A DNA stretch of 64,000 nucleotides, from contig NZ_CTDX01000015.1 in the NCBI RefSeq assembly GCF_001375515.1, positions 62,001 through 126,000 of the forward strand, read 5' to 3'. Below, piece after piece: positions 42,163-49,243 of this stretch. The translations under genes and the position numbers were made by a program. This DNA comes from Bacillus kwashiorkori (GTDB lineage Bacteria; Bacillota; Bacilli; Bacillales; Caldibacillaceae). Under the pieces are notes generated by a model. The model saw only the letters and a list, made by a program, of their open reading frames with translations. It made no database searches and had not been told where the DNA came from. The stretch's first letter is position 1. Every line of letters begins with the position of its first letter.

Positions 42163-43192
42163 TATTCAAAATAAATGGTTTAAGCAAAAAGACATCGAGC
42201 GTTCAGAAGTAGTCCGAGAAAAGGATACGAAAAAGCGCAATGTGTTTTGGGTGTTTGTTAGTAAGGAGATTACCGACTATTTATCTAGTTGGCGAATTAT
42301 TATTTTACTAGCCATCCTTTTACTAACATGTATTGGCTCTCTATACACTGCAGTAACAACAATTTCGGATGCGCTTGATGCTTATAAAGATGCTAGTCAA
42401 ATTGGACGAAACTCGTATTTGTTTTTACAAATATTTACAATTTCTGATGGTAGTTTACCGTCGTTTGTTTCTTTCGTTAGCTTTTTAGGGCCGCTGCTCG
42501 GAATTGCCCTCGGTTTTGATGCGATAAACGGAGAAAGAGGCCGGGGAACGTTAAGTCGGTTATTAGCCCAACCGATCCCGAGAGATTATGTTATTAATGC
42601 GAAGTTTGTTGCAGCATTAATTATTAATGTCATACTATTTTTTGCTTTAGGCTTATTAGTTATGGCATTTGGAATCCTTATGTTAGGGATTACCCCAAGT
42701 TTGGATGAGTTTTTACGAGTGATGAGTTTTATTGGGTTAATCATCGTTTATATCGCTTTCTGGCTAAATTTAGCTATCTTGTTTTCTGTTATTTTCAAAC
42801 AACAAGCAACATCTGCCTTGTCAACGATTGCTATTTGGCTATTTTACAATGTGTTTTTCTCTATTATTGTCAATCTATTTACGAAATCGTATTTAACGAA
42901 TGTAGCGAGTGAAGGAGAATATGTGAATAGAGTGAATGCGATATTAAATGTTTACCGGTTTTCACCAAACTATTTATTCCAAGAGATGACAACCGTATTG
43001 TTATCGCCAACAACGAGAACGACTGGCTTAATGACGATGGAGCAAGTAGTTGGTTCCATTGCGAGTCCGTTGAAGTTGCAAGCAAGTCTATCGCTCATCT
43101 GGCCACAAATTACTGGATTAATAGCAGCAACTTTCATCTGTTTTACAATCGCTTATGTAACCTTTACCCGACAAGAGATTAGAGCGAATTAA
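42149..43192 (+). CDS. ABC-2 type permease
   Basis: A 347-residue permease with six helices and a large first extracytoplasmic loop. The block GFDAINGERGRGTLSRLLAQPIPRDYVINAKF is the ABC2_membrane_2/NosY-like signature. It overlaps the ATPase gene by 14 bases, implying coupling. With the NEW3 protein it forms a three-gene exporter or maintenance system next to, and divergent from, the sigma/anti-sigma pair. Confidence 0.9.
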   Translation: MKLANIQNKWFKQKDIERSEVVREKDTKKRNVFWVFVSKEITDYLSSWRIIILLAILLLTCIGSLYTAVTTISDALDAYKDASQIGRNSYLFLQIFTISDGSLPSFVSFVSFLGPLLGIALGFDAINGERGRGTLSRLLAQPIPRDYVINAKFVAALIINVILFFALGLLVMAFGILMLGITPSLDEFLRVMSFIGLIIVYIAFWLNLAILFSVIFKQQATSALSTIAIWLFYNVFFSIIVNLFTKSYLTNVASEGEYVNRVNAILNVYRFSPNYLFQEMTTVLLSPTTRTTGLMTMEQVVGSIASPLKLQASLSLIWPQITGLIAATFICFTIAYVTFTRQEIRAN

Positions 43193-43215
43193 AAAATGGT
43201 TATATAAACAAATTT

Positions 43216-43264
43216 AATCCACCATCATTTTGTTTGATTAACAAAAATAGATGGTGGATTTTGT
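43216..43264 (+). terminator. Intrinsic terminator of the NEW3/ABC operon
   Basis: AATCCACCATC (43216-43226) pairs with GATGGTGGATT (43250-43260) and is followed by TTTTG. Confidence 0.85.
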
Positions 43265-43357
43265 CATTCTCACTTTGTAAGTGGTATATATCAAGGAAAC
43301 TTAAGCATAGTTTCTATTTTTGAGCAGTGTATATTCCATTACTTTTATAAAAACACT

Positions 43358-43388
43358 ATTTACATTAACGTAACGTAAAGGTGTAAAG
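43358..43388 (+). promoter_or_regulatory. MerR-type promoter with 19-base spacer
   Basis: TTTACA (43358-43363) and TAAAGT (43383-43388) are separated by 19 bases, longer than the usual 17, as in promoters controlled by MerR-family activators. Palindromic sequence in the spacer (ACATTAACGTAACGT) and outer arms TTTACA/TGTAAA fit autoregulation by the gene at 43413. Confidence 0.7.
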
Positions 43389-43412
43389 TAGTGTTGTCAG
43401 GAGGTGAAACAA

Positions 43413-44177
43413 ATGGAATACACTGTTCAACAGTTAGCAAAATTAGCGGGAATAACAGGCCGAACATTAAGGTATTATGATGAAATTGGCCTTCTTAAGC
43501 CGGCGAGAGTTAATTCATCGGGCTATCGAATTTATGGGGAAAAAGAAATCGATCAGCTGCAACAAATATTATTTTTCCGAGCATTAGAGGTGGATCTCGA
43601 TACAATAAAAAAAATAATGCAGTCACCTGAATTCGATATGATAACTGCATTGAAGAGTCATCGGGAAGAGCTCCTGACAAAACGCAGGCAGATCGATTTA
43701 TTAATAGAAAATGTGGAAAAAACAATTGCTATGAAGGGGGGAAAGGTAACGATGAGTAATCAAGAGAAGTTTTCAGGATTCACAAAACAAATGATTGAGG
43801 AAAATGAGAAGAAATTTGGGAAAGAAATTAGATCAAAATATGGAAATAAAACTGTTGATAAATCGAATGAAAAACTAATGGGAATGACAGAGGAACAGTA
43901 TCTTGTGGCGAAAAAGCTAGAGGAACAAGTTCTTGAAACGCTAAACGAAGCATTTGTAACTGGAGATCCTGCAAGTGAAATTGCTCAAAAAGCAGCGGAC
44001 CTGCATAGGCAATGGCTTAGTTTTTATTGGAGTCAATATACAAAGGAGGCTCACGCTGGCGTTGCTCAAATGTATGTGGCTGACGAGCGGTTTTCCGCCT
44101 ATTATGAAAGGGAACATAAAGGTGCAGCAAAATTTCTACATGATGCAATTATGATTTATACAGGAGTGGATAAATAG
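43413..44177 (+). CDS. MerR-family regulator with TipAS domain
   Basis: A 254-residue TipA-like regulator. ATG 43413 follows AGGAGGTGA; GTG 43404 lies inside that site. Residues 1-70 are a MerR winged helix (YTVQQLAKLAGITGRTLRYYDEIGLLKPARVNSSGYRIY), followed by a coiled coil and a TipAS domain (about 110-254) with Y-x-x-x-x-R-E-H-K-G-A-A-K-F, which binds thiopeptide-like ligands in TipA. The elongated-spacer promoter upstream suggests autoactivation. No drug-efflux target is adjacent. Confidence 0.93.
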   Translation: MEYTVQQLAKLAGITGRTLRYYDEIGLLKPARVNSSGYRIYGEKEIDQLQQILFFRALEVDLDTIKKIMQSPEFDMITALKSHREELLTKRRQIDLLIENVEKTIAMKGGKVTMSNQEKFSGFTKQMIEENEKKFGKEIRSKYGNKTVDKSNEKLMGMTEEQYLVAKKLEEQVLETLNEAFVTGDPASEIAQKAADLHRQWLSFYWSQYTKEAHAGVAQMYVADERFSAYYEREHKGAAKFLHDAIMIYTGVDK

Positions 44178-44683
44178 TCAAACTATTATAAAAAATGTTC
44201 GATATTCAGCGTAATAAGTTTCTCGTCGTCTTTTGTAAAAATTGCGGTTATTGCGAGCTATATAGCAAGGATACGTCAACAGCCTCTTGTATTGTTGACT
44301 TATTGTTAGGTTGAACGTGAGAAGAAAAAATCACACTAAAAGTAGTGTTGGGGCAAATACAAAGACAATTTCGGTTGGGGAAATTCAGCTGGCTATTATG
44401 CTAGTTTCCCCTAAAATTTTAGTGAATGAAAGAGGTAAAATACCGCATTAATCTCAAGTGCAAAACTTCTGCAAGAATAAATTTAGAATATATTATTTAC
44501 TACAAGTTTGTAAACTGTAGTTTATTACATATTTAACATTCCTAATATTCAACTTAGACAGAGAAATACAAAAGTATTTGGATAATTATTTTTTTGACTA
44601 TGGATTGACAAATTCGAGGAGAAACTATACTGTTATATATATAGACCAATCGGTATAATTTTTATAAAAAAGAGGTTATATAC
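44178..44683. other. Gene-free interval with TetR-type operator
   Basis: About 500 bases without a gene. GTCAACA/TGTTGAC near 44277-44306 may be the terminator of the MerR gene. The right end carries TTGACA (44605-44610), TATACT (44626-44631) with a short spacer, and the operator TAGACCAATCGGTATA described separately. Confidence 0.5.
44640..44657. promoter_or_regulatory. LmrA/YxaF-like operator before the TetR gene
   Basis: TATAGACCAATCGGTATAA is an imperfect palindrome similar to the LmrA/YxaF boxes of B. subtilis (AGAC-x-GGTCT) and to the site at 45310. Its position, just downstream of the putative -10, would allow autorepression. Confidence 0.6.
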
Positions 44684-45259
44684 ATGAACGAGAAAGTATC
44701 TTCCAAGGAAAAATTAATCATCACTGCCTCTAAACTCTTTCAACAGCAAGGATACCACGCAACAGGGTTGAATCAAATAACAAAAGAGAGCGGAGCACCA
44801 AAAGGTTCACTTTACTATCATTTTCCAGATGGGAAAGAACAACTAGCTTTGGAATCTATCCAACTAACAACTGAGTTTGTTGCAAGGCAAATTGAAGAAG
44901 GGTTAAAACAATCAGATAATCCTGTCATTGCCATACAACATTTTATATCAATGATTGCAGATCGTTTCCAAAAAGAAGGACATCAACAAGGAGTTCCAAT
45001 TGCGGCAGTAGCATTAGAAACATCTTTAATTAGTGACGAGTTACGGAAAGGTTGCCAGGAAGCATATCGAAAGTTTCAAAATTTATTTGCCCAAAAGCTA
45101 GTTAGTGGTGGGTTTGTTGAAGAAAGAGCGGAACAACTGGCAGTAGTCATAAATTCAATGATTGAAGGTGCCTTTCTTTTATCATTCACTTATGGAGACA
45201 GCAGACCGTTACGATTAGTTGCAGAGGAAATTCCTCATGTTTTACGTATGGAGGACTAA
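44684..45259 (+). CDS. TetR-family regulator of the LmrA/YxaF type
   Basis: A 191-residue repressor. The HTH block GYHATGLNQITKESGAPKGSLYYHFPDGKEQLA is characteristic of the LmrA/YxaF/QdoR group, which responds to flavonoids and antibiotics. The ligand domain includes GVPIAAVALETS and the late SMIEGAFLLSFTYGDSRPL. It lies upstream of an NmrA-type reductase whose promoter contains TAGAC-TG-GTCTA, so that operon is its probable target. Confidence 0.92.
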   Translation: MNEKVSSKEKLIITASKLFQQQGYHATGLNQITKESGAPKGSLYYHFPDGKEQLALESIQLTTEFVARQIEEGLKQSDNPVIAIQHFISMIADRFQKEGHQQGVPIAAVALETSLISDELRKGCQEAYRKFQNLFAQKLVSGGFVEERAEQLAVVINSMIEGAFLLSFTYGDSRPLRLVAEEIPHVLRMED

Positions 45260-45263
45260 AGGA

Positions 45264-45295
45264 AAAGGAAACACTTCTTGAAGTGATCCTTCTTT
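45264..45295 (+). terminator. Weak intrinsic terminator
   Basis: AAGGAAACACTTC and GAAGTGATCCTT form a stem with a short loop followed by CTTTACT. It separates the TetR gene from the next unit. Confidence 0.5.
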
Positions 45296-45309
45296 ACTTC
45301 AAAATTATC

Positions 45310-45321
45310 TAGACTGGTCTA
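45310..45321. promoter_or_regulatory. LmrA/YxaF-like operator before the NmrA gene
   Basis: TAGAC-TG-GTCTA is a perfect 12-base palindrome, 26 bases before the next ATG. It matches the half-sites of the operator at 44640 and suits repression by the adjacent TetR protein. Confidence 0.7.
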
Positions 45322-45346
45322 ATACAAACGATAAAGGAGCAACATG

Positions 45347-46201
45347 ATGAAAGTTTTAGTTACAGGTGCATCAGGAAATGTCGGGCGCTACGTCTCAGAA
45401 GAATTAATCAATATGGGTGAACAAATAGTCGTTGCGGGCATGAATACGCAAAAATTAACGGAGCTTTTTCAAGAAAATGCAGAGGTAGTTTATTTTGATT
45501 TTACTAATCCCGACACTTTTGAAAAAGCTTTAGCAAATGTTGACCGAGTGTTTCTCATGCGACCGCCCCATTTAGGGAAGCCAGAAGATTTGTATCCTTT
45601 TATTGATGCGATGAAAAAGGCCCAAATTAAATTAGTTTCCTTTCTATCGTTAATGGGGGTCGAAAAGAATCCGATTCCACCCCATCATAAAATTGAAAAA
45701 TATATTGAGGTAAGCGGCATTCCGTTTGCACATATTCGTCCTGGATTTTTTATGCAAAATATTTCGGGCATTCATGCCGTTGAAATACGAGAGAAAAATG
45801 AAGTTTTCGTACCGGCAAGAAAGAGCAAAACAAGTTTTATCGATGCAAAGGATATTGGGTTTGCTACTGCGATTGTTTTACATGAGTATAACAAATACGA
45901 AAATACCGCACACACAATTACTGGTAGTAAAGCACTTGATTATTACGAAGTAGCGGAAATTTTAACAAATATTACTGGAAGAAAGATACGTTATGCAAAA
46001 CCAAGTTATTTGCAGTACCGAAAATATTATATAAACACTCGCGGTCTGAATAAAGATTATGTCAATGTAACAGTGGCGCTGTACTTTATGACAAGAATGG
46101 GAACGGCAAAAATGGTGACAGATGATTTTTACCAATTAACAGGTAAACAGCCGCGCACCTTTGAACAATTTGTCAAAGAAAACATTCAAAGTTTTTCATA
46201 A
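45347..46201 (+). CDS. NmrA-type NAD(P)-binding oxidoreductase
   Basis: A 284-residue atypical SDR. The N-terminal nucleotide motif is VTGASGNVGRYV (G-x-S-G-x-x-G). The catalytic Y-x-x-x-K is absent, as in NmrA/YwnB-like quinone or redox-sensing proteins. SFIDAKDIGFATAIVL and HTITGSKALDYYEVAEIL are conserved in the NmrA/SDR_a5 group. ATG 45347 is 7 bases after AAGGAG; ATG 45344 is possible. It is probably in an operon with the flavin oxidoreductase 32 bases downstream. Confidence 0.88.
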   Translation: MKVLVTGASGNVGRYVSEELINMGEQIVVAGMNTQKLTELFQENAEVVYFDFTNPDTFEKALANVDRVFLMRPPHLGKPEDLYPFIDAMKKAQIKLVSFLSLMGVEKNPIPPHHKIEKYIEVSGIPFAHIRPGFFMQNISGIHAVEIREKNEVFVPARKSKTSFIDAKDIGFATAIVLHEYNKYENTAHTITGSKALDYYEVAEILTNITGRKIRYAKPSYLQYRKYYINTRGLNKDYVNVTVALYFMTRMGTAKMVTDDFYQLTGKQPRTFEQFVKENIQSFS

Positions 46202-46233
46202 CAAATAATTGAAAAAAATAGGGGGAATGGGAC

Positions 46234-46935
46234 ATGGGTTTTATTAAAGATATCGCACCAATATTTAAAAAGAGTGAAATAACTTTTCTAAAATGCAACC
46301 AAGAAGGTAATCAACTATACACATTTTTATTTGAAAAACCGGTAAATCTTGATTATAAAGCAGGACAACATGGTGTTTTTACAATTATTCATAAAAAAAT
46401 AAAAAAACCGAGTCGACCATTTAGTGTCGCAACCGCTGCTTTTGAAGAACATGTAAAAATCTCTATGGAAATTCCTGAAAAATGCAGTGAGTTTAAACAA
46501 GCGTTGTTACAATTAAAACCGGGGATGAAAATACAAATGCGCGGTCCGTTTGGGCCACTTTATTTAAATGAAGAAAAACCCGCAGTCCTAATTGCGGGTG
46601 GGATTGGCATTACTCCATTTCGAGCGATGATGAAAGCAGCAGAAAATAATCCATCTATCAACCAACCGATTACACTTTACTATTTGGATAGCAGAGAGAA
46701 TTATCTTTATAAAGAGGAACTCGATGAAATAAAGCATCCGTTAATTACAGTAAATTATATGAGCAAAAAAGATAGCCTTTATGACAAACTCGATGAATAT
46801 ATAACTAAACAGAAAAACGATAGCATATATTACGTAGCTGGTCCGCAAAAGATGGTAAAATCTGTACAAAACCATTTAAAAGCGAATAATATTTCCAAAT
46901 CGAATATAAAAAAGGACATATTTTTTGGTTATTAA
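46234..46935 (+). CDS. Ferredoxin-reductase-like FAD/NAD(P) oxidoreductase
   Basis: A 233-residue protein with the FNR-superfamily fold. The FAD motif is RPFSVAT (R-x-x-S), followed by GPFGPLYL and the NAD(P)-binding GGIGITPFRAM. The C-terminal end YYVAGPQKMV lacks the usual 2Fe-2S domain. It transfers electrons between NAD(P)H and an unknown partner, possibly the product of the preceding gene. Start ATG 46234 follows GGGGGAA. Confidence 0.9.
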   Translation: MGFIKDIAPIFKKSEITFLKCNQEGNQLYTFLFEKPVNLDYKAGQHGVFTIIHKKIKKPSRPFSVATAAFEEHVKISMEIPEKCSEFKQALLQLKPGMKIQMRGPFGPLYLNEEKPAVLIAGGIGITPFRAMMKAAENNPSINQPITLYYLDSRENYLYKEELDEIKHPLITVNYMSKKDSLYDKLDEYITKQKNDSIYYVAGPQKMVKSVQNHLKANNISKSNIKKDIFFGY

Positions 46936-47188
46936 TATAATGCAATGATATGTTTGTATTATGGTACAAAGTCTTTATTAATTAAAAAATGGGAAAAATT
47001 CATGTCGGTGATTTTGAAGATTTTATTGAGAGCCATATAGAAAGAACTATAATAGAGTAATAGAATTAAATCGGATATTGTCCGAATAGGAAAATATTGT
47101 CATGATAAAAATAATGAAACGACTCATACTATTGTGGAGAAATACCATGATAGTTTTTTTAGTTTTCAAGTGAAAGGAAGGAGAAAGA

Positions 47189-47611
47189 TTGGAAACAACC
47201 ATCAAGTGGATAGGAAAAATGGCTTTTGCAAGTACCACCCCTTCAGGCCACGAATTGAAGATGGATGCCTCTGAAGAAGTAGGTGGGGAAAATAGCGGTC
47301 CAAGACCAACAGAGATGCTGTTAAATGCAGTTGCCGGCTGTACCGGAATAGATATCATTTCTATTTTACATAAAATGCGGCTAGAACCAACATCCTTTCT
47401 TATGGATGTAAAAGGTGAACGAGCGGAAAATCATCCGAAAAAGTTTACCAAAATCCATATCCATTACGCGCTAGAAGGTGAACTACCGGAAGACAAAGTC
47501 GTACGTGCAATCGAGCTTTCAAAAAATAAATATTGTTCTGTGTCACATTCGCTCGATTCTACTATTACCGTTTCGTACTCGATTAATAATACTGTAAGAA
47601 AAGAACTATAG
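47189..47611 (+). CDS. OsmC family protein
   Basis: A 140-residue OsmC/Ohr-fold peroxidase-like protein. TTG 47189 follows GGAAGGAG. The first conserved Cys lies in LLNAVAGCTGIDIISIL, and the second region NKYCSVSHSLDST holds the resolving Cys. This pattern fits the YhfA/OsmC group, which reduces organic hydroperoxides. It is monocistronic, preceded by about 250 non-coding bases that contain only a short relic frame (46989-47060). Confidence 0.9.
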   Translation: METTIKWIGKMAFASTTPSGHELKMDASEEVGGENSGPRPTEMLLNAVAGCTGIDIISILHKMRLEPTSFLMDVKGERAENHPKKFTKIHIHYALEGELPEDKVVRAIELSKNKYCSVSHSLDSTITVSYSINNTVRKEL

Positions 47612-47733
47612 CTGCTTGTCTAGAAAAATGGTTCTAAACGCGAATCGTAAAAGGAATGGGATTTTAGTGGTACATAAATAAGATAATGTCTAGGTTACTT
47701 TCTTTTTACCGAACTAAGTGAGGAGGGAAAAAA

Positions 47734-47916
47734 TTGAGCAAACTAAACAATGAAAGTGCACCAAACAACAACTTATCCGCAGCAGACATTAAATTTTCGA
47801 AGCTCGTCCAAAACGAAGAATTCTCAGAGGAACTTTCTGATGGTGGAGAAAGAAATAATATGATTAATAAACAGCAAAAGTTAACACCCGAACTTAAGAA
47901 GAAAAAACACCAATAG
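47734..47916 (+). CDS. Small hydrophilic protein, possibly spore-associated
   Basis: A 60-residue, very polar protein without Cys. TTG 47734 follows GAGGAGGG. The segment ADIKFSKLVQNEEFSEELSDGGER slightly recalls YfhD-type small spore proteins (FSEELAD). It ends with a poly-Lys tail (LKKKKHQ). That is the only clue; function is not proposed. Confidence 0.55.
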   Translation: MSKLNNESAPNNNLSAADIKFSKLVQNEEFSEELSDGGERNNMINKQQKLTPELKKKKHQ

Positions 47917-47986
47917 TTGCCCCACTTGTATAGGTGGGTGTGCTTAAAGTATATAAAAGAAATATGTTCAATTTAAATTATAATGG

Positions 47987-48031
47987 TTGACAGATGAAAT
48001 CACCTATAATATAATTGTCTCGAATTCGAGA
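47987..48031 (+). promoter_or_regulatory. Sigma-A promoter with MhqR-type operator
   Basis: TTGACA (47987-47992), 17 bases, TATAAT (48010-48015) form a consensus promoter. TCTCGAATTCGAGA (48018-48031) is a 14-base perfect palindrome covering the start site. It matches the operator of the quinone-responsive repressor MhqR of B. subtilis (ATCTCGAATTCGAGAT type). It would give autorepression of the MarR gene. Confidence 0.85.
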
Positions 48032-48051
48032 TAAATAAAAGGATGATTTTT

Positions 48052-48507
48052 ATGGAACAAGAAAATTTGGTAGACAAAGATCAACAACTATCTTTAAAGC
48101 TTTTTATCGTATTAACCCGTGCATTAGAAGCGATTCAGAAGCAAATTATTAAAGATATAAAAAATTATAATCTTAATTTAAGTGAATTCTCTGTATTGGA
48201 ACTATTATATCATAAAGGGGATCAACCAATCCAAAAAATTGGTCAGAAGGTACTATTAGCAAGTAGTAGCATCACATATGTCATTGATAAATTAGAAGAA
48301 AAAAAATACATCAAGAGAAAAGCATGTCCGAAAGATCGCCGGGTAACTTATGCGGTGATAACAGATGAGGGCAAAAACTTCATGGATGGTATTTTTCCGA
48401 AACATAAAAAGGCAATCAGTCAAATAATGGCCGGGTTATCAACGGAGGAAAAGGCAACAATGATTCCTCAATTAAAAAAATTGGGACTGTATGCGCAAAA
48501 TCTATAA
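48052..48507 (+). CDS. mhqR: MarR-family repressor, MhqR-like
   Basis: A 151-residue winged-helix regulator. ATG 48052 (MEQENLVD) is preferred to ATG 48043 because the GGATG site is better spaced. The wHTH is SEFSVLELLYHKGDQPIQKIGQKVLLASSSITYVIDKLEEKKYIKRKACPKDRRVTY; the KACPKDRR wing is typical of MhqR. Its promoter and that of the next gene carry TCTCGAATTCG operators. MhqR proteins release DNA on exposure to methylhydroquinone-like or electrophilic stress; whether this one does is inference. Confidence 0.88.
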   Translation: MEQENLVDKDQQLSLKLFIVLTRALEAIQKQIIKDIKNYNLNLSEFSVLELLYHKGDQPIQKIGQKVLLASSSITYVIDKLEEKKYIKRKACPKDRRVTYAVITDEGKNFMDGIFPKHKKAISQIMAGLSTEEKATMIPQLKKLGLYAQNL

Positions 48508-48581
48508 TTTTTTTACGTATATAGTTCGGATTCGTAATATCCTAAACGAAATCAAATCGTTTGCAATCTGTTTAATTATGG

Positions 48582-48610
48582 TTTACAATTATCTCGAATT
48601 CGGATAATAT
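48582..48610 (+). promoter_or_regulatory. Promoter with MhqR-type operator for the FMN-reductase gene
   Basis: TTTACA (48582-48587) and TAATAT (48605-48610) are 17 bases apart. TCTCGAATTCGGAT (48592-48605) lies in the spacer, one mismatch pair from the palindrome at 48018. Binding there would block polymerase. Confidence 0.8.
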
Positions 48611-48646
48611 AATTTAAAAACATTAGAGAATGTAGGAGGAAAATAT

Positions 48647-49201
48647 ATGTTAAAAATTGGTATTGTTATTGGTAGTGTTCGTCAAGGAAGAAATGCAGAG
48701 GCTGTTGCTAATTGGATGTATGATTTTGCAACTAAAAGAAATGATGCTGAATATGAACTAGTCGATCTTGCAAAATACCCACTTCCGTTATTAGGAGCTG
48801 CAATTCCTGAAGCACAGCAAAAAGAAGCAGAAGCAACAATGAAGGCTTGGTCAGAAAAAATGGCTGAATTCGACGGCTATATTTTCGTTGCGCCAGAATA
48901 TAACCATGCAGTTGGTGGTGCACTGAAGAATGCTCTTGACTATTTGAACCCTGAACTAAACAATAAGGCTGCAGGATTTGTTGGCTATGGTAGCTTAGGT
49001 GGTACTCGTGCCCATGAAAATCTTCGTTTAATTTTAGGGGAGCTGCAAGTAGCAGATGTTCGTACAGCAGTTACGTTCTCTCTAATGACAGACTTTGAAA
49101 ATATGAGTGTATTTAAGCCAGCTGACTATCATGCAAACAATGCTAACGATATGTTAGATCAGCTATTAAAGTGGAGCAAAGCATTAAAAACAATTCGCTA
49201 A
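48647..49201 (+). CDS. NAD(P)H-dependent FMN reductase / azoreductase-like
   Basis: A 184-residue flavodoxin-fold reductase. The phosphate loop is GSVRQGRNAEAVANW, and the signature APEYNHAVGGALKNALDYL and GYGSLGGTRAHENLR fit the NADPH-dependent FMN reductase/YhdA azoreductase group. Given the MhqR operator it is probably a quinone or electrophile detoxification enzyme. Strong site TAGGAGG before ATG 48647. A bidirectional terminator follows. Confidence 0.92.
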   Translation: MLKIGIVIGSVRQGRNAEAVANWMYDFATKRNDAEYELVDLAKYPLPLLGAAIPEAQQKEAEATMKAWSEKMAEFDGYIFVAPEYNHAVGGALKNALDYLNPELNNKAAGFVGYGSLGGTRAHENLRLILGELQVADVRTAVTFSLMTDFENMSVFKPADYHANNANDMLDQLLKWSKALKTIR

Positions 49202-49204
49202 AAA

Positions 49205-49240
49205 AATAGGGTCAGACTCCTACGTCGGGGTCTGACCCTA
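49205..49240. terminator. Bidirectional terminator
   Basis: AGGGTCAGACTCC and GGGGTCTGACCCT form a strong stem between two convergent genes, with A/T flanks. Confidence 0.9.
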
Positions 49241-49243
49241 CTA

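Noticed and set aside
46989-47060. Short plus-strand frame (MGKIHVGDFEDFIESHIERT...)
   Set aside because: Only 23 codons and no ribosome site; perhaps a gene relic, not enough to call.
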